Shown here one piece after another: positions 26,216 to 37,086 of a stretch of DNA of 64,000 bases. The stretch is from Paragonimus westermani (lineage: Eukaryota; Platyhelminthes; Trematoda; Plagiorchiida; Troglotrematidae): NCBI GenBank assembly GCA_008508345.1, contig QNGE01001745.1:82342-146341 (forward strand). The letters run 5' to 3'. Position 1 is the first letter of the stretch, and every line of letters starts with the position of its first letter. The notes beneath the pieces are model-generated. The model did no database searches. It saw only the letters and a list, made by a program, of their open reading frames with translations, and was not told the DNA's origin. Both the position numbers and the translations under genes were made by a program.

Positions 26216-29200
26216 TACTACCGCATGGGTGAGAAGTGTTTAAAGGTTAAAATCACAGAAGTTGGTAAACTTGTTTAGCGATGATGACACTTACTTGCTA
26301 CAAGAAGATAATCTGGCGATCGCAGCATTACTCTTAGGCCACTTACTTCCTGCATGCAAGATTTACATAGGGCTTAGCGTAAGAACCTCAGCTTGGTGTG
26401 TACAAAAACAATATGTGAACCTTAGACCTCCATGTACCCAGTAGTTCTGCACGGTTGTTCCCAACCTCATTTATCATTATATTTCTTCACTCCCCACCTC
26501 ATTAGTGTCTTATATACGTTCTTGATTATTTTTATTTGTTACCGAAAAAACATTGTGCGAAATTTTGTCATCTATCAGTGTCCGTCTCACTGTTGTATAC
26601 ATATTCACTGCAGACGAGTTCCAACAAATGTGAAACTCCAGTCTAGTGCTTCTTCTCGAAAGAGACTGGACACAGCATCTATAAGAATGAGATGTCTGTG
26701 ATCGGCTGTGACTGATATTCGGTCTGTATTAGCCAGAATCTCCCTGAAATTTAATAAAAAACTTCCTAACCACGTAAACGAACTGTGTTGTTGGGAGACC
26801 TAGGGTGAAGTATTTTCTAGGTTAAGACTGTTTTTCGCACATAACTTTACCCGGTATCAGCGCAAATTAATGTTCCCGGTTCTTCTGATTGAGTGTTCAC
26901 TCAAATGCTGTGTTTCTTGGTTGCTGGTCTTAGAACACTTTCAGCATAAGTAATGTTAATGTTGAACTTTGAAAAGAAAGCCTCCGTGTTTGGCTCTAAG
27001 TACAACCGTGTGTTCAGGGTTGATACTTTTTACTAGATTTGTGGGCGTGATCTCATTCTGAGTCCGCTCTATGCATTCAGTTCCGAATTGTCTGCCGTGT
27101 CTTTTGCAATTAAATTTCGCTGTCATCGTTTTGCCTACTATAGTAGAAACAGAACGACGTATTTACAGTGGATGAGTATGACAAAACATATCGAAGGAAA
27201 TACATTTGATGGTAACTAATCAGTCACGCTCGACACACCGGCGTAGTAACATTATTGCTGTAAATGCTGCTATCGACGTGTGAAGATCAGCAAATGCGGG
27301 TCACGGATTGATTAACGAAGTTCGCTTTGAGAGTGCTGTTGATAGCGGGGGTTAGAATGATGTGGACCTGTCGTGGACTAACCGGACAGGAAGATGGAGG
27401 CGTGGGCAATGAAGTCAGTGTGTAGTACAGTACAAGTAGTTGCGAAGTTTTTTCTCTCTATTTACCGTGTCGACTGTTGGTAGTTCTAATTCGACCCAGA
27501 ATTACATATGGACAAAGGTTAGCTTCTGTTTACTCTAGACAAAATTAACAGGACGGAAACTAGGTGCGCATACAAGACTTAATTTAAATAAGTTGTACAG
27601 ATCCAGTTTGTTTGTAAAGATCCAGTTAGAATGTATATTCGATTAAATTAATCCAAGCTGTGAAATTACCAATATTTCCATGAACTAGGTTGAACTGCAC
27701 GGTTGAGTCATAAGCAAACGTGCGAAGGGGCAAAGGGTATATTGCGAAATAAAGTTACGGGCAACCGTGACAATGCGCAGAAGCGGATTTGTTCAGCACG
27801 CACCTCACGGGTTCTCCTGACAGGTTGTCACAACTCCTGCAAATTTTAAAATATGCCCTAATTTTGACTGTTCGTTATTCGGAACTCCACAGATACGTTC
27901 ACCTTGTATACACTTACTTTCAAAAGTCATACAATGGTTTTGAGGTTGGTTAAGTTTGTTGGATCAGTAAGTTACGTTCAGTTGCTTTAACATACAACCA
28001 ACCTATTAGCTTCCACCGTCACAAATCAAGTTTTAGTTTGCGTTCAAACTCACATGTTTCTTCGTTGATGACGGTGCCAGTGTTGTCTGTGTAAAACGCA
28101 AGAGTTTCTCAACGTTGATATCTGACGTGTCTATGTTTGATAAGAGCAAACTTGTAAGCCCCGAACAGGGGAGAATAGGGTGAGCACTTCTAGGTGGCGA
28201 CATTTTGGGAAGGGGTTCGGGACCCAATGACTTCGCACATTTAACGATGAGGCGTGAAGAGTAACACCTGTGAACTATCGGATTATGCAAGGGTTGTTCT
28301 ACATTACCAAGTGTAGCAATCTGGGGCATTATATTAAATGATATGTACAGGGGTCCACCTTTTTAAAAGATTGGTGAGAAGATCTCAAGGTAAAGGTATT
28401 GATCGCAGGCTTCTGCCAATTTAGCCAACGAGACAGTCTTTAAAGTCGTTTGTTCATCGATCTCAATTTCGAACGAGGGTCTCATTTTTGCACAATAGAG
28501 AAAAACTGATGTTCTTCTCCAGCCTCACACTTTTGGATTCTGTAACTAGGAAGATGTTATCAGCTTATCCTCTGAAAAAATACTTGTTTTGTTTCGTGAA
28601 TAGCCTGCTGCACTGAATATCCTATAAATGTGTCTGGCAACAGGATGCTTATTACGATTTTATTTACCTCTCTTTGGCAATCACCGTTGAATTGAACGTT
28701 TTCACTACAAAAACGAACATGAAATAGTTTACTTGACTTATCTGTGAGAATTCTGATCCGTAGGTTCTGTAATCACCTATTTGTAGAGGAAGCCAATCAG
28801 ATCTTTGATAGGAAAATTTGTAAACTGCGTTTCCAGAAAAAAACATTATAATTTGTTTTGATACGTTTGAAAACATTTGTAAAAAATGATTCAACGCCTA
28901 TATCCTTTTATCCCAGATGCCCTGAATTTATTCAGGTGTTCATTGGCCCATAAATTGCTGCGTAAAGAAGGAAGGGGTTACTTACGCCTTCCTGTCTCTG
29001 TGTTGGTCAGGGACGGTTTATAATTAGAAAGAAAGTATGAATGACAGTGAGTAAAAAAGAAACTTTGATGATATTTTCAGGATGCAGTCATATCATCAAC
29101 GAACAGTGAAGCGCAGTTGAATACGCTGAAGCAATATTCTACCAACTAAAAGTTCGAAACGTCCAAATGATCCGGTCTCTACCCCAGAGGTGGGCAGTGA

Positions 29201-31552
29201 AATAGTTCTATCTGAAAAGTAACACAACTATTCCGTAACCTCATTACAACAAGTGATCCTCTTGATGTTTTTCCTTACTAATTGGGCAGATATATTCTGG
29301 TGAATGATTCGTGGTCTGGGGTACTCTTTATTCATTTATGTAGCGCTGTTAGCCTTTATGAGTCCAGCGGTATCCTAAAACCTTTAAATCGTCTGCAGAT
29401 CAGTTTGCGTACACTTTCGATACACCATATCCGTTTAGGTTAGGGATACCAAGCAAGTAACTCCACTGCCAGTTGTGCGTGGATTACAAAGGTGAACATA
29501 GTGAGAAACACTCCAAGTTTAAATGTTCCACAGAAATCTCTCAAATGTATGAGGTCATTTTTGTCACGTTATTAAGAGCTGCGCGACTTTCAGATGATAA
29601 CTGCTTGCCACTAGGATCCATAGGTCTTGTTTGCCTGCTAGTGAGCAACGTCAAAGGACAACTGTTTCTGCTTCAGTTTCCTCTGGGTTCTTCCGCGACT
29701 GCATAGTTTGTTGGTGGATCTAAGCTGCTTGTTGCCAGTGTTTCATTGCTGTTAAACCATCCTAGTGCTTACGCTCGTGAGCGACCGAATAACAATCACT
29801 GCGATTGAACGGCAGTGTACAGGTCTTTTTCGTTAACCGTAACTGTTTGAATGTCCACCCAGATCCAGTGGCTCCCTCGCAACCAGCCTTACGTTTTGTC
29901 AGGGTACAGAAGAAATTGCGATTCTGCAATGACTGATAATTCAATAATGACTAGGAAGAAAGGCGGAAGGCTCAAATCTGACCCATGCAAAACGCATCTA
30001 CACGACTGAAGAGTCGGCGACTGACCATTGACGGTAATGTCGGATCTGCTTCCACTTAGAACGTCCCTGAACCACCTCAACAGTTCTCCTTTTAAAAATA
30101 TCCTTCTGTGTATTCATAGCAGACTGAAGTGAGCGGCTCTAGAAGTTTAGGGGGGTATAAGTGAACAACATCTAAGAGCAGCTGTTCGTCAGCGATGTTC
30201 TCCCCAAAGTCCGGAGCGCTTAGTACTTTTGTGATACACAGTTGTTTTCCAGGTACCTTACACTGTGCTTTACGGACGAATCTAATTCACTCCACTTCAG
30301 AAACAATTGTGAGCACGTCCTCTAATGTTCCAGTTACCACCAAGTGAAACCATGTGTCAGAGGTTTCGACATATACAATGAAAGATCAATTTAAACGTCG
30401 TTTTCAAAGGTTGTGGGAATTTATGCATGCAAATTTCTCTTGAATTGGCAACCTGTGGGTAACTTCAACCCAGTATAACCACCCATAATTAAAAACAAGG
30501 TTGCCTCCTCATAATGGAACGCTGGGCTACATCTTCAAACGAAACATTCGGAAGACATTTACGGCGATCTTCCAGTGACTTGAATTTTTGACAGAATTGT
30601 TCATCAAGCTATTACTGTGTGTGATATTACTGTTGATGAGTGCTTGTAAGCGCTAGAATAAATATATCCCGAACTGAGATGAAAAGTCTGCGTACATTCG
30701 GAGACCTAACCTTATCTAAGCATGGAATCGTGCAAACGCCAAACACTATAAATATAATCCACAGTTGAACAAATCAACCACGAGATATTTAAGTCATCCG
30801 CTCTGATCAGTATATCCATCGTCGTCATGTTAACAACTTGTTGAACGTCTGAAGTGCCATTTGCTAGAGAAAGTAATTGGACAATCAGGTAAATTTTCGG
30901 ATAGGACAGTATTATGGGAACCCTGATTTTGTTGTTCCGTGCGAAATTTTGGAGCGTCTCCTTCAACAAGTTATCATGAAACACCTTTAAGACAATGTTC
31001 TTATCCCTACACTCTAGCGTTTTTATAGCAAGTTTAACGAGTGTTAGAGATCGTTATCTTATATCACGTGCGATTTTCTTCGACTTTGCTCGAGCGTTTC
31101 ACCAGGTACCACACGGACCATTTCCACACAATATAGAGGCGCATGGCCTCAGGGTTGATATTCACCAGTGAATAGCTAACTTCTAGCACCTCGCAATAAG
31201 ACCTTGTCATTAGTCTGTTATTATTTTTAATTTATCTTAGTAATATAACGGGGATGATTTCCAGTCACTCTCTTCTCTATGCAAATGGAGATAATATGAG
31301 TCATAACCGGACGGGTGGACAATTCAGCCCGACTGTGAAGGTCATAAGCCTCCGGGTACGACCAAGTTCTAAAGCTAGTACATCATTCGGCGCGTCTGGA
31401 CGTGCGGTTTCTGACGTTCGTGCGGAACCAACCAAAACCGAATGGCTTCACGGTTAAATATTTTCTGTGAACCATTCTTCCAGTGAATCATTCCGTTCGC
31501 TGCTTAACAACAAATAGCGGGGTTTGGGAATGATAAAACTACAGCCTCATAG

Positions 31553-31594
31553 TTGCCATTCTAGAGTTCAAACGGGCTATAGCAGACCGGTTAG
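31553..31594 (+). repeat. 40-bp direct repeat, unit 1
   Basis: Shares CCATT, then TAGAGTTCAAACGGGCTATA and a following CCGGTTA with unit 2 at 32187, about 630 bp downstream. Confidence 0.75.
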
Positions 31595-31870
31595 GGTAAC
31601 AAGGATAGTAACCCCTGTGTAGACTGAGGCAGCGTTTGCATCCAAAACTCTTGGAAAAGTGACTCGGACAACTATGATTTGTCTGCTACATGTCGCATTT
31701 CTCGAAGAACTGACGGCTTACTGTCCCCCAACTGTAACCGTTGGAAAATTTGTTCCAAACGTATTCTATCGGACGACTGTGTCACATTAAGAATAGTTCA
31801 CATAGCTGATTCATAACGATCGGTTGCTCAACCTAGTAAGATGTCACTAACCAGGTTCAGCATATTTCAG

Positions 31871-32059
31871 GAAGAGCGCGGTATAGACTGCGTGAACTTG
31901 TCCGAAACATTTGGTTTACACCGATTGCCGAACATTATTTCCAACACAGCGAACCACGGCTCTGGATCACGATCCCCAAAAGCGGGAACAGCTAGCGTGT
32001 TCAACGATACGGAAAACGAGAATTTAGATTCAACCACCTTAGGGTCCATAGCTACTTAG
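31871..32059 (+). CDS. Candidate alternative terminal exon, unknown
   Basis: An acceptor-like CATATTTCAG ends at 31870, and the next 62 codons are open to TAG at 32057-32059. The frame right after the acceptor is phase 0, the phase left by Kv2 exon 1. The peptide (EERGIDCVNLSETFGLHRL at the start, a Ser/Gly/Asn-rich remainder) has no domain I recognise. If spliced to exon 1 it would give a cytoplasmic T1-only protein without channel helices. It could instead be part of a nested gene starting at ATG 31841, or a chance frame. Confidence 0.2.
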   Translation, partial: EERGIDCVNLSETFGLHRLPNIISNTANHGSGSRSPKAGTASVFNDTENENLDSTTLGSIAT

Positions 32060-32186
32060 TGAATGCAAACGGATATATAGATATTTATATGTATGCACTC
32101 GATATACAGTATATCCACTGAAAAATTAATATGAGGGGGGAAACTGGAACCAGATGTACTTTATGACATATAGCTTAAACGGGTTT

Positions 32187-32228
32187 ACCATTTTGTAGAG
32201 TTCAAACGGGCTATAGCCGGCCGGTTAC
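32187..32228 (+). repeat. 40-bp direct repeat, unit 2
   Basis: Second unit of the direct repeat also at 31553. It is followed immediately by the most CG-dense part of the block. Confidence 0.75.
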
Positions 32229-32871
32229 GAATAAGGCGACCAGTCGACAAAGAGTATATTACCGACACGCGAAATCGACGTGAGAGTGAACGAATGACAA
32301 GACGAAACGTTAGTACAGCGAAAAGACGAGCAAGCATGCGGCGCAGTCGTACGTTAGTGTGCGCGGGCGACTTGCTGATCACCATACTCCTTCAAATAAG
32401 TACTTAGGCGCACACAGAAGTTGGGAACAAAGAGAGTACAAATGGCAATCGTAGCTTTAGCAGAGTCAGCAATAAACCAATAGGGTAGCTACACCTTACT
32501 AGCGGAAGTGAAAAAATGGTATCCACCTGATTCGTTGCATTTCAGTGACCTAGAAGGGACGTGGAATATCTGTCCATTCTATGGTGACGACCCTATAATG
32601 AACGACAGCACATGAATGACCATAGTAGGCTAAGATGTGAGCTGGTGTTATCAGTAGATTAGAAGGTTGGTCATTTATTTTCTGATTCAACCATCGCCGA
32701 ACTGATTGAAAGGCTTATGACTTATACTGAACTTTAAATTTACCTTGAGAATCGGTACATGCTTGAAATATTAACATGTTCAATAATACAAATGTAATAT
32801 TCATCCGTTTAAATCAGTCAGCAACACAGCTGATGTCACTTCCATGTGATCTGCACTCTTTCCATTCACAG

Positions 32872-33909
32872 ATATTTGCAATTGTGTCCATCACCTTTAT
32901 TCTCCTGTCCATCATCGGGCTAAATTTGGGCACCTTACCAGAACTTCAGGTAAACAGTATGTCAGCCAATCACTCAGATTTACCAAACGAATACATCCAC
33001 ATAACTGCCAATCCAAGACTGGAAGTGTTGGAATTAATCTGTACACTATGGTTCACTTTGGAGTATGCGGTACGTCTGTGGGCTTCTCCAGATAAATGTG
33101 TATTTTGCAAAAGCATCATCAATGTCATTGATGTGACGGCAATCTTGCCATTTTACTTTTCTAAACTTTTCGAGCTCTGGCTCGAGTCAACTGTGGACTC
33201 GTTGGTTGCAGCACGTAAGGTCGTACAGACATTTCGCATTCTACGCATATTGCGAGTTTTCAAACTTGCACGACATTCTCAAGGTCTACAAGCCTTAGGG
33301 TACACAATGGCAAAATCATACAAAGAATTGGGTCTCCTCATGATGTTGGTTATGCTGGTAGTTCTTCTTTTTTCCAGTCTAGCATATTTTGCTGAAAAGG
33401 ATGAAAACAGAGAAATGTTCAGTAGTATACCAGCCACATTTTGGTGGGCGATTATTACAATGACGACAGTCGGCTATGGAGATATCACACCAAAGTCGGC
33501 ATTTGGAAAGTTTATTGGCTCGTTATGTTGTATTTGTGGTGTTTTGGTAATCGGCTTACCGATCCCCATCATTGTAAACAACTTTGCCGCATTCTATCAT
33601 GATCAACTCCGTCGGGAGAAGGTGCTAAAACGACGAGAAGCCGCAGAATCATCGACCTTTCGCAATCCGTCTAAAACAAACATCAGAACCTCAAAAGCGA
33701 ATTCACCTACCTCAAATGTAACGGAATCTTTAGAACCGCGTTATGTGAAATTCAATTCAACTCCCGCATTGAATTTTCGGGTCGACACGCCTACAAGTAA
33801 TCCGGAAGATTCAACCTTTGTGGCTAAGACTGTACACAAAGAGGTGGACGTCCACTTAAAACAGGTCAAAGATTCAAGCGGTATTCAAGTGGCTGTTACG
33901 AAGGTTTGA
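32872..33909 (+). CDS. Shab: Voltage-gated K+ channel Kv2/Shab, exon 2 (channel core and tail)
   Basis: Second and last coding exon, 345 codons and TGA; with exon 1 the subunit is 598 residues. Numbered on the joined protein: S1 254-272, then TLPELQ; an extracellular sequon Asn286-His-Ser; S2 about 304-323; S3 about 334-353 with [13 protein letters not shown]4 voltage sensor about 366-386 with [20 protein letters not shown]5 about 405-425; pore helix WWAIITM; selectivity filter TVGYGD 452-457; S6 with [16 protein letters not shown], the Pro-Ile-Pro gate hinge of conducting subunits. KRREA after S6 is Kv2-like. The cytoplasmic tail is only about 100 residues, against several hundred in vertebrate Kv2, and ends Thr-Lys-Val. 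The frame is open 96 nt upstream of the acceptor (ATG 32776), but that part lacks homology and is intron. The product should sit in the plasma membrane of excitable cells as a tetramer, giving delayed-rectifier current. Confidence 0.96.
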   Translation: MFAIVSITFILLSIIGLNLGTLPELQVNSMSANHSDLPNEYIHITANPRLEVLELICTLWFTLEYAVRLWASPDKCVFCKSIINVIDVTAILPFYFSKLFELWLESTVDSLVAARKVVQTFRILRILRVFKLARHSQGLQALGYTMAKSYKELGLLMMLVMLVVLLFSSLAYFAEKDENREMFSSIPATFWWAIITMTTVGYGDITPKSAFGKFIGSLCCICGVLVIGLPIPIIVNNFAAFYHDQLRREKVLKRREAAESSTFRNPSKTNIRTSKANSPTSNVTESLEPRYVKFNSTPALNFRVDTPTSNPEDSTFVAKTVHKEVDVHLKQVKDSSGIQVAVTKV

Positions 33910-33976
33910 AAGATGTACATGATTTTTTTTTAGCTATTTCTCCAAGATTTATGCCAGAATTTGTTTTATAGTTTGT

Positions 33977-33982
33977 ATTAAA
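33977..33982 (+). terminator. Possible polyadenylation signal ATTAAA
   Basis: The common variant hexamer lies 68 bp after the Kv2 stop codon in AT-rich sequence. No transcript end is visible from sequence alone. Confidence 0.35.
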
Positions 33983-36878
33983 TCTCAATGCTCACGTTTT
34001 ATCACTCAATTCCACATTTTTGGTCACCTGCTTAATTGTCTCATCAACACAAGCAAAATTGCAATCAGCTAACATATCTCGACACTAATACCTATGGCGG
34101 CAGCCAGTTCGACAGTTTATTTTACATGTGGAAATGGCCAGTTAGCAGTTTTCCAAAACGCGGGTGAACAAAACCTTTTATTAACAAATTTGGGCGTTTG
34201 TAACTTGTTTTCTTCAAACGATTTCTTGAGAAGCAGTTTTTAAACGTCGTTTCCGATTGTTGAGGTTTTTGATGAGTGGGCCTTATTACAAGTCACACTT
34301 CGCTCTTGTTTAATACTGCCTATCATATTTCACTTATTACCATTTACGAGAGATACCTTGTGACAGAATGACGGGGTTCGTGATTGGTTCAGTCGTTGAA
34401 GCTAATTTACACTGCACACACCTGTCAGGATCGACAGTCGAATTTCACTTCGCAAACACGTTATGATTCATTTGGAAATCCTCGCTGATCAATGTCCTTC
34501 TCAACAATCCATGGTCGAATACGAAGCAGGAATAAAGGGTCGAACGTCGAGAGTGCTGTTGACGTCCACTCAGACTGGCATGTCTATCCTACCATGCGCG
34601 CTTAGATTGACTCGTCCCACACGTGTTCCTAAGTTGAGGCAGCTTTGCATTCTGTGTTCAGCAAGATTAGGGCATGTCTACGTTTCGACCTCCTTGTATG
34701 TACTTGCAATGACGAACAGACAGCACGAGTTTGGGCAATCCCTTATGGAGGTCTGAAGGTAGACGACGATGGATAAAAAGTATGGTGAAACTGGACTGAG
34801 CGACTGTCGTCATGGTCAACACGGCCAGCGAAGAATGACAGATCCAGAAGTCCGAGTGGAATTAGTCAAATTAGAATAACCACTAACAGAGAAGCTAGGT
34901 ATCCTTTGTGGAGAATGAAATTGAATATTCTGATTTGTGGTTGTGTTGTTAATGATCGTAGTAAACTTTAGACATTCTCATGCATTTGAAAGAATAACAG
35001 CATGCCGTTTTTAAATGTCAAATAACTAAATTTATTTAATCAATATTTGGGGAATAAAGTGCTTAACAAAAACATACAACGATAAAGGTTCGCAGTCCGT
35101 ATAAAGAAATGACGTCCCATAGTAAAGTGTGGTCACGCATATTTAACGTGATGTGTTTGATCAGCGGCCAGCCCAGACGGAATGAGAGAGAAGGCAGAAG
35201 GTTCATTCCGTAAACAGTAAAGTGCACAGAGACGGAGTGATGTTCATCACGGTTTGCTCCGTTGTTTAGGGTGTGGCGTACTAATAAGCAGCACTTTGGC
35301 TCAATACGCTACAATGAATCTACGTATTAACTATGACTGTTTATAACTAAGTCAGACGCCAAAAGTGGACGCGTTACTGAGTGGTTGGCGCTACCAAACG
35401 ATTCAGTCCCAGTTGGATTCACCAACAGTGTTGGACTTTGCTTCGGATTTTTGCTATCAGACACTGCTTCGAAAACACGCAACTGCGTTCATAGTTCACA
35501 ATACCCTTTGAACTGTCCAATCATGATGACTTTATTGGGACAATAATGTAGTTAGTTTAGAAGCAAGCTTTCTTAAGCAAAACGTTTGGGTTGCCGAACA
35601 TATGCGGTCAAATCCAATGAAGATGTGGGGCTTAGTTCAAAGTGCTAGTTCGTTCGACCGACGAACGATCAGCGATTTTTGCGCGAGATCAACCAAGAAT
35701 TTCCCACACGTTATGATAACACCTAAATTGCATGTGAATTTGATGTGAGATTCTTTGCATCCTTCCCGACGGAGGGCTGCCAGAAGGTATGATTGGATTG
35801 CACGATGCTGCACCGTAAGTGGTTCGGCGTCGTGTAGTGTCGACTTACGGCAAATAAATCGAGGTCTCCTTTGAGCCCCAGTGAACGGGTAGTGGGAGTT
35901 GGGTGTCCAGGTGGCTAGGCATGTGCAGTCAAAATATTAGTTCGGAAACGTCCACTGAGTCTCCTGGGTGAAGATTTATAGCTTTCAGACACGAATTTAA
36001 TCCAGCTACCACTCTCTCACACGTGGTACATCAACGACCTCTCGAAGGTGAGAGTTTCTAGTCGTCCACTTGGGTACACGAGCACTGAAGACAATTCATG
36101 CTTAGACGTTGCTGAATTTGGATTGCTTGGGGGGTTCATAATGCGACCGAACGTGAACTGCACCCTGACTGTATCTTAGAGACTCTCTGTGCCAGGTTAA
36201 CTAAAATTTCGGATTTTATCGTAAGAACTTTTCGGTAAGTGAACATGTTCGCACCAGTCCTTATTGTTTACGCATTTGAATATCCTTCATTGGTAGCTCA
36301 CACCTTGTTTCTCACTGTTCTCCATACTTCTCGTCTCACTATGGATCCAACGCAACTAGAGTGGTTTAGTTGTTGAATGCAAACACGCCATTAAAAATGC
36401 CGCAATATCCGTGTCAAAACGGAAGTATTTAGCATGAAAGCATGTTGATGTGTGTGTTTGCCTCGCAGATTGACCATCCGTTAAACCAAAAGAAATAAGG
36501 TGATTCTGTCTGGTAACAAATGCCGATAAAAATTTACAGCATTTTGATTGGTCCACATAGGTCTCGGGCAAAGGAGAAATTGCCCGTCGATACCTAAGTT
36601 TAACATAGCCAACGCGGACACCATCGTCTCAGTGGAGTACAAACAAAATATGCAGCACGATGCAGTATCAGAGGACGGTACATGATCGATTGAGGAACAC
36701 TTAATTATGGTGTACAGTTCGAGGTAGTTGAATCAGGCGGTACTGCCGTGTTGTGAACACTCGTCTTCTGATAACACACGGACCCCATTCACTGTCAATT
36801 AATACCCTTGGGCAAACACTGTGATCGCCAGAAATTAGAAGGTACTCTCTTGATTCATAACAATATCCGTGGGTTGTA
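33983..36878. other. No recognised gene
   Basis: Only short open frames; the longest on the plus strand (34463-34756) shows no recognised motif. Confidence 0.4.
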
Positions 36879-37086
36879 TTTAGATGAGACCCAACTGTGA
36901 AAAGTCAGGGCTTCGGCTAGATTCGAACCAGCATGAATTGTTTGAGAAATCCGGCCAGGGCAGTCGATCCCCTGAATCATTTGGTGGATTCCATATGAGA
37001 CAGTCGGACGGGTGGGTAACAGAGTCCAAATGTGGAATTTCCGAGCTCCTGGTGTGGCTTCGTAGCTCAGTTGGTAGAGCGCTTAC
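36879..37086 (+). repeat. tRNA-derived SINE-like repeat, rearranged copy 1
   Basis: The body (36931-37086) matches 60359-60520 closely: TTTGAGAAATCC, CTGAATCATT, GGATTCCATATGAGACAGT, GGGTAACAGAGTCCAAATG, TTTCCGAGCTCCT. It ends with the 5' half of a tRNA-like sequence, GGCTTCGTAGCTCAGTTGG (A box) from 37056, breaking off after GCTTAC. The head (36879-36932) is the reverse complement of the 3' tRNA half and tail seen in copy 2 (60543-60600), including an antisense B box GATTCGAACC. So the piece missing from the 3' end is present, inverted, at the 5' end. Confidence 0.8.

Larger units (their letters stand above)
31250..32390 (+). other. CpG-dense block upstream of Kv2 exon 2
   Basis: This block ends about 480 bp before exon 2 and is much richer in CG dinucleotides than its surroundings. 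I count about 23 CG in the roughly 190 bp of 32197-32390. It includes open frames at 31254-31457 and 31841-32059 and a 40-bp direct repeat. It could be an alternative promoter with first exon, a nested gene, or part of an unrecognised mobile element. Confidence 0.45.
15849..32871 (+). other. Kv2 intron 1 (17,023 bp, phase 0)
   Basis: Bounded by donor GTAGGT at 15849 and acceptor ATTCACAG ending 32871. It separates T1 from the first membrane helix. Apart from the repeats and candidate segments listed separately, 15.9-18.2 kb, 18.7-25.9 kb and 26.3-31.2 kb show no supported gene, only short open frames and a GT microsatellite at 20179-20193. Confidence 0.9.

Noticed and set aside
32776..32871. 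Upstream 32 codons of the exon 2 frame as a native channel N-terminus
   Set aside because: The acceptor at 32871 joins exon 1 in frame exactly at S1, and these 32 residues show no Kv similarity. An alternative T1-less start is possible but unsupported.
37056..37086. Genuine tRNA gene
   Set aside because: Only the 5' half is present, and the segment is embedded in a dispersed repeat.
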